Shown here: positions 42,561-51,273 of the stretch, one piece after another
Layout: each line of letters opens with the position of its first letter
How positions within the stretch are numbered: position 1 is the stretch's first letter
Assembly (NCBI RefSeq): GCF_002091715.1
Contig: NZ_BDAG01000043.1
Coordinates: 1-59,857, forward strand
Direction of reading: 5' to 3'
DNA from: Pseudomonas migulae NBRC 103157
Lineage (GTDB): Bacteria > Pseudomonadota > Gammaproteobacteria > Pseudomonadales > Pseudomonadaceae
DNA length: 59,857 nt
Translations under genes and position numbers: made by a program
The notes under the pieces: generated by a model
Seen by the model: the letters and a program-made list of their open reading frames with translations, nothing else
Told to the model about the DNA's origin: nothing
The model's database searches: none

Positions 42561-43495
42561 AGATCGAAGCGGTCCACCGCCCGCCGCCGCTCATTGTCGT
42601 CGCGCACGTCGTAGTTGGCCGTCGTCTGGATATTGCTGTGATGGGCGAGTTTCTGCGCAATCGACAAGTCATGCTCCTCGATCACCCGGGTAATGAACGA
42701 ACGCCGGAAATCGTGAGGCATGATTTTCACCCCGACCTGTGCGCCGCGTTGCCGGGCGATGTAATAGATCGCGTGCTTGGTGATGCGCTCGCGGGTGATG
42801 TGACTGCCACGGCGGATGCGATTGAACAGGAACGAATCGTCCACCTCGCCTTCCTTGAGTTGCGAGCGGCGTAGCTCCAGCCAGGCATCCAGTTTGGCGA
42901 ATGCCCAGGCCGGTGCGTACTTGATCAGCTGTTTGTTGCCTTTGGCGGTCACCCGCAGGCTGCGTTCGGTGAAGTCCACCTGATCGAGGTCGAGGTTCAC
43001 CGACTCGGATTTGCGCATGCCCGAGCCGTACAAAATCCCGATGATCGCCGCGTCCCGCAGGCCTTGTGGTCGTGGGTCGGCGGCACAGACCGCCATCATT
43101 TCCTGGATCAGCGAGCGGCGCAGATTGCGTCCCTGGGACAGTCGTGTGCCGGCAATGCCCTTGACCGACCGCATTTTCAGCAAGTGTTCCTGGCTGATCA
43201 GGCTCATGCGCCACGCTTCATTCATCACCCCGCGCACGGCGTTGACGTACAGCGAAGACGTATTGGGCGCGTAGCCGTCCGCGCGCAACGCCGCCACCAG
43301 CGCAATCACATCCTCGGGCTGCAGCTGGTGCCAGGGAATTTCCTCGACGTTCATGTCTTCGAAGCCCAGGCGGTCGGCGGCGTCCTGCAACACATAACGC
43401 ATGGTCAGTTGGCTGGACGGCGCCAGTCGCGCCAGATACAGGGGCATCGGATTGGTCTTTGCAACACTTGAATCAGTAACAGGTAAGTCAATCAA
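42557..43495 (-). CDS. Tyrosine-type site-specific recombinase (solitary)
   Basis: A 312-residue integrase-fold protein with the full catalytic set: Arg161 (GSGMRKSE), Lys185 (VTAKGNKQ), His261-x2-Arg264 (MPHDFRRSF), His285/286 (KLAHHSN) and Tyr295 (TANYD). The N-terminal SAM-like domain occupies about 15-110. It resembles XerC/XerD more than phage integrases, but no attachment site, tRNA or excisionase is beside it. It overlaps fbpC tail to tail by four bases, suggesting long residence. Possible roles are dimer resolution, inversion, or a relic of an element. Confidence 0.88.
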   Translation of the reverse strand: MIDLPVTDSSVAKTNPMPLYLARLAPSSQLTMRYVLQDAADRLGFEDMNVEEIPWHQLQPEDVIALVAALRADGYAPNTSSLYVNAVRGVMNEAWRMSLISQEHLLKMRSVKGIAGTRLSQGRNLRRSLIQEMMAVCAADPRPQGLRDAAIIGILYGSGMRKSESVNLDLDQVDFTERSLRVTAKGNKQLIKYAPAWAFAKLDAWLELRRSQLKEGEVDDSFLFNRIRRGSHITRERITKHAIYYIARQRGAQVGVKIMPHDFRRSFITRVIEEHDLSIAQKLAHHSNIQTTANYDVRDDNERRRAVDRFDL

Positions 43496-43615
43496 AACAA
43501 AACGGCCTTGAGTGGTAGCAGATCAATAAAACAACTAAGGATTGAAACATTCTTCATATAACGCAGGACACTTCCGTAGGACTTTTCTACTAAAAAACGC
43601 GATGAACGGCAGAAG

Positions 43616-43643
43616 TCTGAACATTGGCTTAATAACGTTCAGA
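43616..43643. promoter_or_regulatory. TCTGAAC/GTTCAGA inverted repeat upstream of arnB
   Basis: TCTGAAC (43616-43622) and GTTCAGA (43637-43643) are perfect complements around ATTGGCTTAATAAC. GTTCAG half-sites and a CTTAAT word recall PhoP and PmrA recognition sites, the usual activators of arn in Pseudomonas, but the arrangement here is inverted rather than tandem. It lies 209 bases before arnB. Assignment is inference. Confidence 0.45.
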
Positions 43644-43851
43644 TAAACGATTCCACTACCGGGTTTTGATGTTCCTTTGACAAAAAACGGCCTAACCTCA
43701 TCTCTACCCGGTGAGCCTCGATGGGCTCCCAACCTGCCGGCCGTGGCTGCAAAAGTCAAATAAGGCTCGTGCCCGACAGGTCACTAAACCGTTGAAATCC
43801 CGTTTATTTCGGCACTCATGCCGAAGGACGGCCTACGCCCCGAGGTTTTCC

Positions 43852-45000
43852 ATGAACGAGGCTTTTCTCCCCTTTTCCCGCCCCAGTATCGGTGACTTGG
43901 AAATAGCCGCCGTAGAGCAAGTATTACGCTCCGGCTGGATCACTACCGGGCCGAAAAACCAGCAACTCGAAGAACACTTCGCCAACTATGTCGGATGCCG
44001 CCATGCCGTGGCATTGTCCTCGGCCACCGGCGCCATGCATGTCACGTTACTGGCATTGGGCATCGGTCCCGGCGATGAAGTCATCACACCGTCCCAGACC
44101 TGGGTCTCCACCGCAAACATGATCTGCCTGCTGGGCGCGACGCCGGTGTTTGTCGACGTCGACCGCGACACGCTGATGAGCAGCGTCGAGCATATCGAAG
44201 CGGCCATCACCCCGCGCACCCGGGCGATCATCCCGGTGCATTACGCCGGCGCGGCGTTCGATCTCGATCCGCTCTACGCGTTGGCCGACAAACACGGCAT
44301 CCAGGTGATTGAAGACGCCGCCCACGCGGCGGGCACCTTTTACAAAAACCGTCACGTCGGCGCGAAAGGCACGGCGATCTTCTCGTTTCACGCGATCAAG
44401 AACATGACCTGCGCCGAGGGCGCGATGTTCGTCAGCGACGATGAAGCGCTGGCCAACCGTGTGCGCATGCTCAAGTTCCACGGGCTCGGCGTCGATGCCT
44501 ACGACCGCATGACCCACGGCCGCAAACCCCAGGCCCAGGTGATCGAACCCGGTTTCAAATACAACCTGGCCGACATCAATGCCGCCATCGCCCTCGTGCA
44601 ACTGGAACGCCTGGATGAAATCAACGCCAAGCGTGCCGCGCTGGCCAGACGCTATTGGCAGCGTCTGGAAGGCTTGCCGGTGCAACCGCTGGCCATTCCG
44701 CTTTACCCGCAGCAGCACGCCTGGCATCTGTTCATCCTGCGCATCGACGCCGAGCGCTGCGGGCTCGACCGTGAAGCGTTCATGAAAGCCCTGCAGGCGC
44801 AGAACATCGGCACCGGCATCCACTTCATCGCCACCCACCTGCACACCTGGTACCGCCAGCGCTTCCCCAACATTTACCTGCCCAACACCGAATGGAACTC
44901 GGCGCGCCTGTGCTCGATACCGTTGTTCCCCGACATGACCAACGATGACGTCGACCGCGTCGTCAGCGCCATCGAACTCACACTGGACACACGCCTGTGA
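43852..45000 (+). CDS. arnB: UDP-L-Ara4O aminotransferase ArnB
   Basis: A 382-residue PLP enzyme of the DegT/DnrJ/EryC1 fold: FLPFSRPSIGDLEIAAVEQV, CRHAVALSSATGAMHVTLLA, VIEDAAHAAGTFYKNRHVG, and the Schiff-base lysine in FSFHAIKNMTCAEG. Converts UDP-4-keto-arabinose to UDP-L-Ara4N with glutamate. First gene of arn; ATG 43852 follows CGAGG. It ends in a GTGA overlap with arnC. The operon modifies lipid A with aminoarabinose and gives resistance to cationic peptides. Confidence 0.95.
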   Translation: MNEAFLPFSRPSIGDLEIAAVEQVLRSGWITTGPKNQQLEEHFANYVGCRHAVALSSATGAMHVTLLALGIGPGDEVITPSQTWVSTANMICLLGATPVFVDVDRDTLMSSVEHIEAAITPRTRAIIPVHYAGAAFDLDPLYALADKHGIQVIEDAAHAAGTFYKNRHVGAKGTAIFSFHAIKNMTCAEGAMFVSDDEALANRVRMLKFHGLGVDAYDRMTHGRKPQAQVIEPGFKYNLADINAAIALVQLERLDEINAKRAALARRYWQRLEGLPVQPLAIPLYPQQHAWHLFILRIDAERCGLDREAFMKALQAQNIGTGIHFIATHLHTWYRQRFPNIYLPNTEWNSARLCSIPLFPDMTNDDVDRVVSAIELTLDTRL

Positions 45001-46016
45001 AACCTTATCCGATCCGTTGCGTGTCGATCGTCATCCCGGTCTACAACGAGCAAGACAGCCTGCCCGAATTGCTCAGGCGCACCGAAGCGGCGTGCCAGCA
45101 ATTGCACCATGACTACGAAATCGTGATGGTCGATGACGGCAGTCGCGACAACTCCGCGCAACTCCTCGAAGAAGCCGCCTGCCGCGAGTGCAGCCCGGTG
45201 GTGGCGGTCATTCTCAACCGCAACTACGGCCAGCACGCGGCAATCATGGCCGGGTTCGAGCAGTGCAAGGGCGATGTCGTCATCACCCTCGACGCCGACC
45301 TGCAAAACCCGCCCGAAGAGATCCCGCGCCTGGTGGCCCAGGCTGAACTCGGCTATGACGTGGTCGCCACGGTGCGTAGCAATCGGCAGGATTCGGCCTT
45401 GCGTCGCTGGCCGTCGAAGCTGATCAACCTCGCCGTGCAGCGCTCCACCGGCGTTGCCATGAGCGACTACGGCTGCATGCTCCGCGCCTATCGACGCAGC
45501 ATCGTCGACGCCATGCTCGCCTGTCGCGAACGCAGCACCTTCATCCCGATCCTCGCCAACAGCTTCGCCCGGCACACCACGGAAATCCTGGTGACCCACG
45601 CCGAACGCGAACACGGGGAATCGAAGTACAGCCCGATGCGCCTGGTCAACCTGATGTTCGACCTGATCACCTGCATGACCACCACGCCGTTGCGGTTGTT
45701 GAGCATCGTCGGCTTTGCCATGGCCGGACTGGGCGTGGCGTTCGCCACCGCGCTGATTGTCCTGCGGTTGGTGTTCGGCGCCAGTTGGGCAGGCGACGGC
45801 ACGTTCGTGCTGTTCGCCGTGCTGTTCGTGTTCACCGGTGGCCAGTTCATCGGCATGGGCCTGTTGGGCGAATACCTGGGGCGGATGTACAGCGATGTCC
45901 GTGCGCGTCCGCGGTTTTTCATCGAAAAAGTCCTGCGCAGCCAGCCCGCCACACCCGTTCCCGTTGTCACCGTTGACGGTCTCACTTCCACTTCTTCAGA
46001 TCAGGTTCTCTCATGA
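44997..46016 (+). CDS. arnC: Undecaprenyl-phosphate Ara4FN transferase ArnC
   Basis: A 339-residue GT2 glycosyltransferase with VSIVIPVYNEQDSLPELLRR, the DDGS motif (MVDDGSRDN), DADLQNPPEEIPRL, and two C-terminal membrane helices (LLSIVGFAMAGLGVAFATAL; FVLFAVLFVFTGGQFIGMGL). Moves formylated aminoarabinose from UDP to undecaprenyl phosphate. GTG start overlapping arnB. Confidence 0.95.
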   Translation: MKPYPIRCVSIVIPVYNEQDSLPELLRRTEAACQQLHHDYEIVMVDDGSRDNSAQLLEEAACRECSPVVAVILNRNYGQHAAIMAGFEQCKGDVVITLDADLQNPPEEIPRLVAQAELGYDVVATVRSNRQDSALRRWPSKLINLAVQRSTGVAMSDYGCMLRAYRRSIVDAMLACRERSTFIPILANSFARHTTEILVTHAEREHGESKYSPMRLVNLMFDLITCMTTTPLRLLSIVGFAMAGLGVAFATALIVLRLVFGASWAGDGTFVLFAVLFVFTGGQFIGMGLLGEYLGRMYSDVRARPRFFIEKVLRSQPATPVPVVTVDGLTSTSSDQVLS

Positions 46017-48004
46017 GCGCAAAAGCTGTTGTTTTCGCCTATCACGATATTGGCTGTGCTGGCATCGAGACGCTGCTCGACAGCGGTTATGACATCGCCG
46101 CCGTGTTCACCCATGCCGATGATCCAAAGGAAAACACTTTCTACGCCTCCGTTGCGCAACTGTGCGCGCGCCGGGGCATTGCGGTGCACGCCCCGGAAGA
46201 TGTGAACCACCCGTTGTGGATCGAGCGCATCAGCCAGCTCAACCCCGATTACCTGTTTTCGTTCTATTACCGCCATCTGCTGAGCGAACCGCTGCTGGCC
46301 ACGGCACGCAAAGGTGCGTTCAACCTGCACGGTTCGTTGTTGCCGCGCTATCGCGGTCGTGCGCCGGCCAATTGGGTGCTGGTCAACGGCGAAAGCGAAA
46401 CTGGCGTCACCCTGCACCGCATGGTCAAGCGCGCCGATGCGGGTGCCATCCTCGCGCAGAAGAAGGTTGCAATCGAGCGCAGCGACACCGCGCTGAGCCT
46501 GCACGGCAAACTGCGCGTGGCCGCTACCGACCTGTTGCGTGACACCTTGCCGGCGCTGCTCGCCGGCAAGGTCAGCGAGATCCCTCAGGACGAATCCAAG
46601 GCCACGACGTTCGGTCGCCGCACGCCCGCCGACGGCAAGCTGATCTGGCAGAAACCGGCAGAAGAGCTGTTCAACCTGGTGCGCGCCGTCACCCAACCTT
46701 ATCCCGGCGCGTTCTGCGCGGTGGGCGAACACAAGCTGATTGTCTGGACCGCTGAAGTCGTCAAAGGCAACGAAGGCCAGGCACCGGGCCGGGTCATCAG
46801 TGTCGACCCGCTGCGCATTGCCTGCGGCGAAGACTCGCTGGTGATCAGCGCCGGCCAGCGTAGCGACAACGGCTTGTACCTGAGCGGGCCGCAACTGGCC
46901 GGCGAACTCGGTCTGGTGGACGGCTCCTTGCTGCGCGGTGCCGAATCCGGACGCACGCCACGCCGCACGCGCGTGCTGATCCTCGGCGTCAACGGCTTCA
47001 TCGGCAATCACTTGTCCGAGCGTTTACTGCGCGATGACCGCTACGAGGTGTACGGCCTCGACATCGGCTCCGATGCGATCGGGCGTTTGCGCAGCCATCC
47101 GAATTTTCATTTTGTCGAAGGCGACATCAGCATCCACTCCGAGTGGATCGAGTACCACATCAAGAAGTGCGACGTGATCCTGCCGCTGGTGGCGATCGCC
47201 ACGCCCATCGAATACACCCGCAACCCGCTGCGCGTGTTCGAGCTGGATTTCGAAGAGAACCTCAAGCTGGTTCGCTACTGCGTCAAATACAACAAGCGGG
47301 TGATTTTTCCGTCGACGTCGGAAGTCTATGGCATGTGCCAGGACGGCAAATTCGACGAGGACACGTCCAACCTCGTGGTCGGGCCGATCAACAAGCAACG
47401 CTGGATCTACTCGACCTCCAAGCAACTGCTCGACCGCGTGATCTGGGCTTATGGCCAAAAAGGCTTGAACTTCACCCTGTTCCGCCCCTTCAACTGGATG
47501 GGCCCACGCCTGGACCGTCTGGATTCGGCACGCATCGGCAGTTCCCGGGCGATTACGCAACTGATCCTCAATCTGGTGGAAGGCACGCCGATTCGTCTGT
47601 TTGACGGCGGTGAGCAAAAACGCTGCTTCACCGACATTGCCGACGGCGTGGAAGCGCTGGCGCGAATCATCGACAACCGCAACGACGCCTGCAACGGCCA
47701 GATCATCAACATCGGCAACCCGGACAACGAAGCCAGCATCCGCCAATTGGGCGAAGAGCTGCTGCGCCAGTTCGACGCGCACCCGCTGCGCCACAACTTC
47801 CCGCCGTTCGCCGGGTTCCGCGACGTCGAAAGCAAGGCGTTCTACGGTGCTGGGTATCAGGACGTGTCGCACCGCAAACCAAGCATCGACAACGCCAAGC
47901 GGTTACTGGACTGGACGCCGACCGTGGAGATGAGTGAAACCATCGGCAACACGCTGGATTTCTTCCTGCGGGAAGCGATGCTCGAAATCGCGGACAACGT
48001 TTGA
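46013..48004 (+). CDS. arnA: Bifunctional UDP-Ara4N formyltransferase/UDP-GlcA decarboxylase ArnA
   Basis: A 663-residue two-domain enzyme. Residues 1-305 are the formyltransferase (FNLHGSLLPRYRGRAPANWV). From about 322 the NAD-dependent decarboxylase begins (VLILGVNGFIGNHLSERLLR), with the SDR tyrosine in PSTSEVYG and RWIYSTSKQLLDR. It makes UDP-4-keto-arabinose and later formylates UDP-Ara4N. E. coli ArnA has 660 residues. Four-base overlap with arnC. Confidence 0.96.
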   Translation: MSAKAVVFAYHDIGCAGIETLLDSGYDIAAVFTHADDPKENTFYASVAQLCARRGIAVHAPEDVNHPLWIERISQLNPDYLFSFYYRHLLSEPLLATARKGAFNLHGSLLPRYRGRAPANWVLVNGESETGVTLHRMVKRADAGAILAQKKVAIERSDTALSLHGKLRVAATDLLRDTLPALLAGKVSEIPQDESKATTFGRRTPADGKLIWQKPAEELFNLVRAVTQPYPGAFCAVGEHKLIVWTAEVVKGNEGQAPGRVISVDPLRIACGEDSLVISAGQRSDNGLYLSGPQLAGELGLVDGSLLRGAESGRTPRRTRVLILGVNGFIGNHLSERLLRDDRYEVYGLDIGSDAIGRLRSHPNFHFVEGDISIHSEWIEYHIKKCDVILPLVAIATPIEYTRNPLRVFELDFEENLKLVRYCVKYNKRVIFPSTSEVYGMCQDGKFDEDTSNLVVGPINKQRWIYSTSKQLLDRVIWAYGQKGLNFTLFRPFNWMGPRLDRLDSARIGSSRAITQLILNLVEGTPIRLFDGGEQKRCFTDIADGVEALARIIDNRNDACNGQIINIGNPDNEASIRQLGEELLRQFDAHPLRHNFPPFAGFRDVESKAFYGAGYQDVSHRKPSIDNAKRLLDWTPTVEMSETIGNTLDFFLREAMLEIADNV

Positions 48005-48888
48005 TGCAAGCGGGTCTCAGGATTGATGTCGACACCTACCGCGGCACCCGTGAGGGCGTGCCGCGGTTGCTGGAAATGCTCGATGAAGCCCAGGTCAAAG
48101 CCACATTCTTTTTCAGCGTCGGGCCGGACAACATGGGGCGGCACTTGTGGCGCCTGATCCGCCCGCAGTTTCTCTGGAAGATGCTGCGCTCCAACGCCGC
48201 CGGCCTGTACGGCTGGGACATTCTGCTGGCCGGCACTGCGTGGCCGGGCAAGCCGATTGGCCGCGACCTCGGGCACCTGATGCGTCGGACCCGAGATGCC
48301 GGGCATGAAATCGGCCTGCACGCCTGGGATCACCACGGCTGGCAGGCCAATGCCGGGCGCTGGAGCGACGCGCAACTGATCGAGCAGATTCGTCAGGGCG
48401 TGGACACGCTGAGCGATATCCTCGGACAAACTATCGACTGCTCCGCGGCCGCCGGTTGGCGGGCGGACGAGCGTGTGATCGAAGCCAAGCAGAGGTTCGG
48501 TTTTCGCTACAACAGCGATTGTCGTGGCCGCAGCCTGTTCCGGCCGACATTGGCCGAGGGTGGCCTGGGCGCGCCACAGATTCCGGTGGACCTGCCCACC
48601 TTCGATGAGGTGGTCGGCCCGGTCGTCGCCGCCAGGGATTTCAACGCGTTCATCCTTGACCGATTCACTGTGCAAAACCTCAACGTCTATACGATCCACG
48701 CCGAAGTGGAAGGGATTCTGATGGCCAACGATTTCCGTCAACTGCTGGCCGACGCGCGTCAGCGTGATATCCGCTTCCAGCCTTTGGGCGATTTGCTGCC
48801 CGAAACACTGGACGCCTTGCCCAGCGGTCGGGTTGTGCGCGGTGCGCTCGACGGTCGCGAAGGCTGGCTGGGAGTGCAAGGCGTATGA
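48004..48888 (+). CDS. arnD: Ara4FN deformylase ArnD
   Basis: A 294-residue polysaccharide deacetylase-like enzyme: LRIDVDTYRGTREGVPRLLE supplies metal-binding aspartates, GHEIGLHAWDHHGWQA the histidine pair. Removes the formyl group from undecaprenyl-phosphate-Ara4FN. ATG 48004 overlaps the arnA stop as TGATG; a TTG one codon earlier is possible. Confidence 0.94.
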   Translation: MQAGLRIDVDTYRGTREGVPRLLEMLDEAQVKATFFFSVGPDNMGRHLWRLIRPQFLWKMLRSNAAGLYGWDILLAGTAWPGKPIGRDLGHLMRRTRDAGHEIGLHAWDHHGWQANAGRWSDAQLIEQIRQGVDTLSDILGQTIDCSAAAGWRADERVIEAKQRFGFRYNSDCRGRSLFRPTLAEGGLGAPQIPVDLPTFDEVVGPVVAARDFNAFILDRFTVQNLNVYTIHAEVEGILMANDFRQLLADARQRDIRFQPLGDLLPETLDALPSGRVVRGALDGREGWLGVQGV

Positions 48889-50534
48889 GCAAACGTTGGG
48901 CATTGCCGTTGTTGCTGGGCCTTTGTCTGTTGGCTTATCTGCTGCCAATGGGCAGCCACGGTTTGTGGATTCCGGACGAAACCCGCTACGCGCAAATCAG
49001 CCAGGGCATGCTCTTGAGCGGCGACTGGGTGTCGCCGCACTTCATGGGCCTGCGCTACTTCGAAAAACCGGTGGCCGGTTACTGGATGATCGCTCTGAGT
49101 CAGGCGGTGTTTGGCGACAACCTGTTCGGCGTGCGTTTCGCTTCAGCCCTCAGCACCGGGCTCAGCGTGATGCTGTGTTACCTGATTGCCCGCCGGCTGT
49201 GGAACGAGCCGCGCAAGAGTTTTGCCTGCGCGCTGCTGTACATGAGTTTCGCCGTGGTTACCGGACAGGCCGGCTACGCCAACCTCGATCCGCAATTCAC
49301 CTTTTGGGTCAACCTGAGTCTGGTGGCTTTGTGGTTTGCGCTGGACAGCGTCAGCCGTGACCGGCGCCTGATCGGTTGGGCGCTGCTGGGCCTGGCGTGT
49401 GGCATGGGGTTCATTACCAAGGGATTTCTGGCCTGGGTGTTGCCAGTGCTGATCGCCCTGCCCTGGATGATCTGGCAAAAACGCTTACGCGAGTTGTTGA
49501 TTTACGGTCCGGTGGCGATTGCCGTGGCCATCGCCGTGAGCCTGCCCTGGGCCTTGGCGGTGCACGCGCAAGAGCCTGATTACTGGCGGTTCTTCTTTTG
49601 GCACGAACACATTCGCCGTTTTGCCGGTGACGATGCGCAGCATGACGCGCCGTGGTGGTTCTACCTGCCATTGCTGGTGGCGTTCAGTCTGCCGTGGGCC
49701 GCGTTGTTGCCGTCGGCGCTGAAGCAGGCGTGGCAAACACGTCGTCAGCCCAACATCGGTTTTCTGCTGCTGTGGTTGCTGATGCCGCTGCTGTTTTTCA
49801 GCCTGAGCAACGGCAAGTTGCCGACCTACATCCTGCCGTGCCTGTTGCCCCTGGCCTTGCTGTTGGGCAACGCACTGGCGGACCGCTTGCGACTGGAACA
49901 AGGCCGGGTGTTGGGCATCAATGGCTTGCTCAACCTCCTTCTGGGCCTGACCACCCTGCTCGCCCTCGTCTACCTGCAACTGAAAAAACCACTGTACGAC
50001 CACGAACTGCACAGCCTGGTGCTGGTGTTCATCGGTCTGCTCGGCTGGATCATGACCAACCTGCTGCAGGCGTTCCGGCCGTTGCAATGCTGGGCGGCGC
50101 CGGCCTTTGGCAGCCTGTTGCTGATCGGTGTGCTACCGGCGGCGATGCCCGAAGCGGTGGTGGCGAACAAGATGCCCGACCAGTTCGTCCTTGAGCATGC
50201 ACAGGAACTCGGCCAGGCCGGCACGCTGTTAAGCAACGATCTGGGCGCCGCTTCGGCCCTGGCCTGGCGCCTGAAACGCACGGACGTGGCGTTGTACAAC
50301 ACGATAGGCGAATTGAAATATGGCCTCGCTTATCCTGACGGCGCACAGCAGCGCGTCGACCCCGATCGCGTGCAGCAGTGGATGCGCGACGCCCGCCAGA
50401 ACGGTTCAGTGGGCGTGCTGATGCGGGTTAAAGGGGAGGCCGAGCTGCGTGAAATCGAACGACTGCCCAAGGATGGCAAACGCTATGAACAAGGCAACCT
50501 TGTGATTCTGATTTTTCCTCAGGGTGCGTCATGA
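48885..50534 (+). CDS. arnT: Lipid A Ara4N transferase ArnT
   Basis: A 549-residue PMT-fold glycosyltransferase with about 12 helices and a periplasmic C-terminal domain. N-terminal PDETRYAQISQGMLLSGDWV and LRYFEKPVAGYWM are the conserved first-loop motifs including the DE pair. Transfers Ara4N from undecaprenyl phosphate to lipid A at the periplasmic face. Four-base overlaps on both sides. Confidence 0.95.
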   Translation: MSKRWALPLLLGLCLLAYLLPMGSHGLWIPDETRYAQISQGMLLSGDWVSPHFMGLRYFEKPVAGYWMIALSQAVFGDNLFGVRFASALSTGLSVMLCYLIARRLWNEPRKSFACALLYMSFAVVTGQAGYANLDPQFTFWVNLSLVALWFALDSVSRDRRLIGWALLGLACGMGFITKGFLAWVLPVLIALPWMIWQKRLRELLIYGPVAIAVAIAVSLPWALAVHAQEPDYWRFFFWHEHIRRFAGDDAQHDAPWWFYLPLLVAFSLPWAALLPSALKQAWQTRRQPNIGFLLLWLLMPLLFFSLSNGKLPTYILPCLLPLALLLGNALADRLRLEQGRVLGINGLLNLLLGLTTLLALVYLQLKKPLYDHELHSLVLVFIGLLGWIMTNLLQAFRPLQCWAAPAFGSLLLIGVLPAAMPEAVVANKMPDQFVLEHAQELGQAGTLLSNDLGAASALAWRLKRTDVALYNTIGELKYGLAYPDGAQQRVDPDRVQQWMRDARQNGSVGVLMRVKGEAELREIERLPKDGKRYEQGNLVILIFPQGAS

Positions 50535-50875
50535 GTCTGTTGCTGGTGTTGGCAGCCTGCCTGCTCACCTGCCTGGGCCAGATCGCCCAGAAAAAAGCCG
50601 TGGAAAACTGGAGCGGCCTGCCGCCGGGCTGGGGCACAAAACTGCGCTCGCCATGGTTGTGGCTGGCAATCGTCGCGTTGGGCGCGGGCTTGCTCGTGTG
50701 GCTGCTGGTGTTGCAGCGCCTTGAAGTCGGCGTCGCGTATCCGATGCTGAGCCTTAATTTTGTGCTGATCACCCTGATTGCCCGCTTCGTCTTCCACGAA
50801 AACATCGACCGTCGACACTGGTTGGGCGTGGCACTGGTGATGGGCGGCGTGATGTTGCTGGGGCTGCACACATGA
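50531..50875 (+). CDS. arnE: Ara4N-undecaprenyl flippase subunit ArnE
   Basis: A 114-residue four-helix protein of the SMR/EamA type (LLVLAACLLTCLGQIAQKKA, VGVAYPMLSLNFVLITLIAR). Forms a flippase with ArnF that moves undecaprenyl-phosphate-Ara4N to the periplasmic side. Overlaps arnT and arnF by four bases. Confidence 0.92.
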   Translation: MSLLLVLAACLLTCLGQIAQKKAVENWSGLPPGWGTKLRSPWLWLAIVALGAGLLVWLLVLQRLEVGVAYPMLSLNFVLITLIARFVFHENIDRRHWLGVALVMGGVMLLGLHT

Positions 50876-51273
50876 GCCTGCGCCGTGGCCTGACCTTCGC
50901 CCTCGGCAGCGTGCTGCTGGGCAGCGCCGCGCAGTTGGGCATGCGCTGGAGCATGACGCGCCTGCCGTCACCCGATCACTGGCTGGCCGCTGCGATTGAT
51001 CCGAGCGCTGTGGTCGTGGTGCTGGCCGCCATCCTCGCCTATGCCCTGTCGATGTTCAGCTGGCTCGCCGCCCTGCGCGATGTGCCGCTGGGCCGGGCTT
51101 ATTCGCTATTGAGCATCAGCTACGCGCTGGTGTACGTGCTCGCCGCCGCGCTGCCGGTGTTCAACGAAGATTTCAGCCTTTCCAAAAGCCTCGGGGTGGC
51201 CCTGGTCATCCTTGGCGTCATCACCATCAACTCTCGACCTGCTCATGCGTCCAACCTCAGGAGCGACCTATGA
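50872..51273 (+). CDS. arnF: Ara4N-undecaprenyl flippase subunit ArnF
   Basis: A 133-residue SMR-type four-helix protein: GLTFALGSVLLGSAAQLGMR, ILAYALSMFSWLAALRDVPL, GRAYSLLSISYALVYVLAAA. Partner of ArnE. Four-base overlaps with arnE and ugd. Confidence 0.92.
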   Translation: MSLRRGLTFALGSVLLGSAAQLGMRWSMTRLPSPDHWLAAAIDPSAVVVVLAAILAYALSMFSWLAALRDVPLGRAYSLLSISYALVYVLAAALPVFNEDFSLSKSLGVALVILGVITINSRPAHASNLRSDL

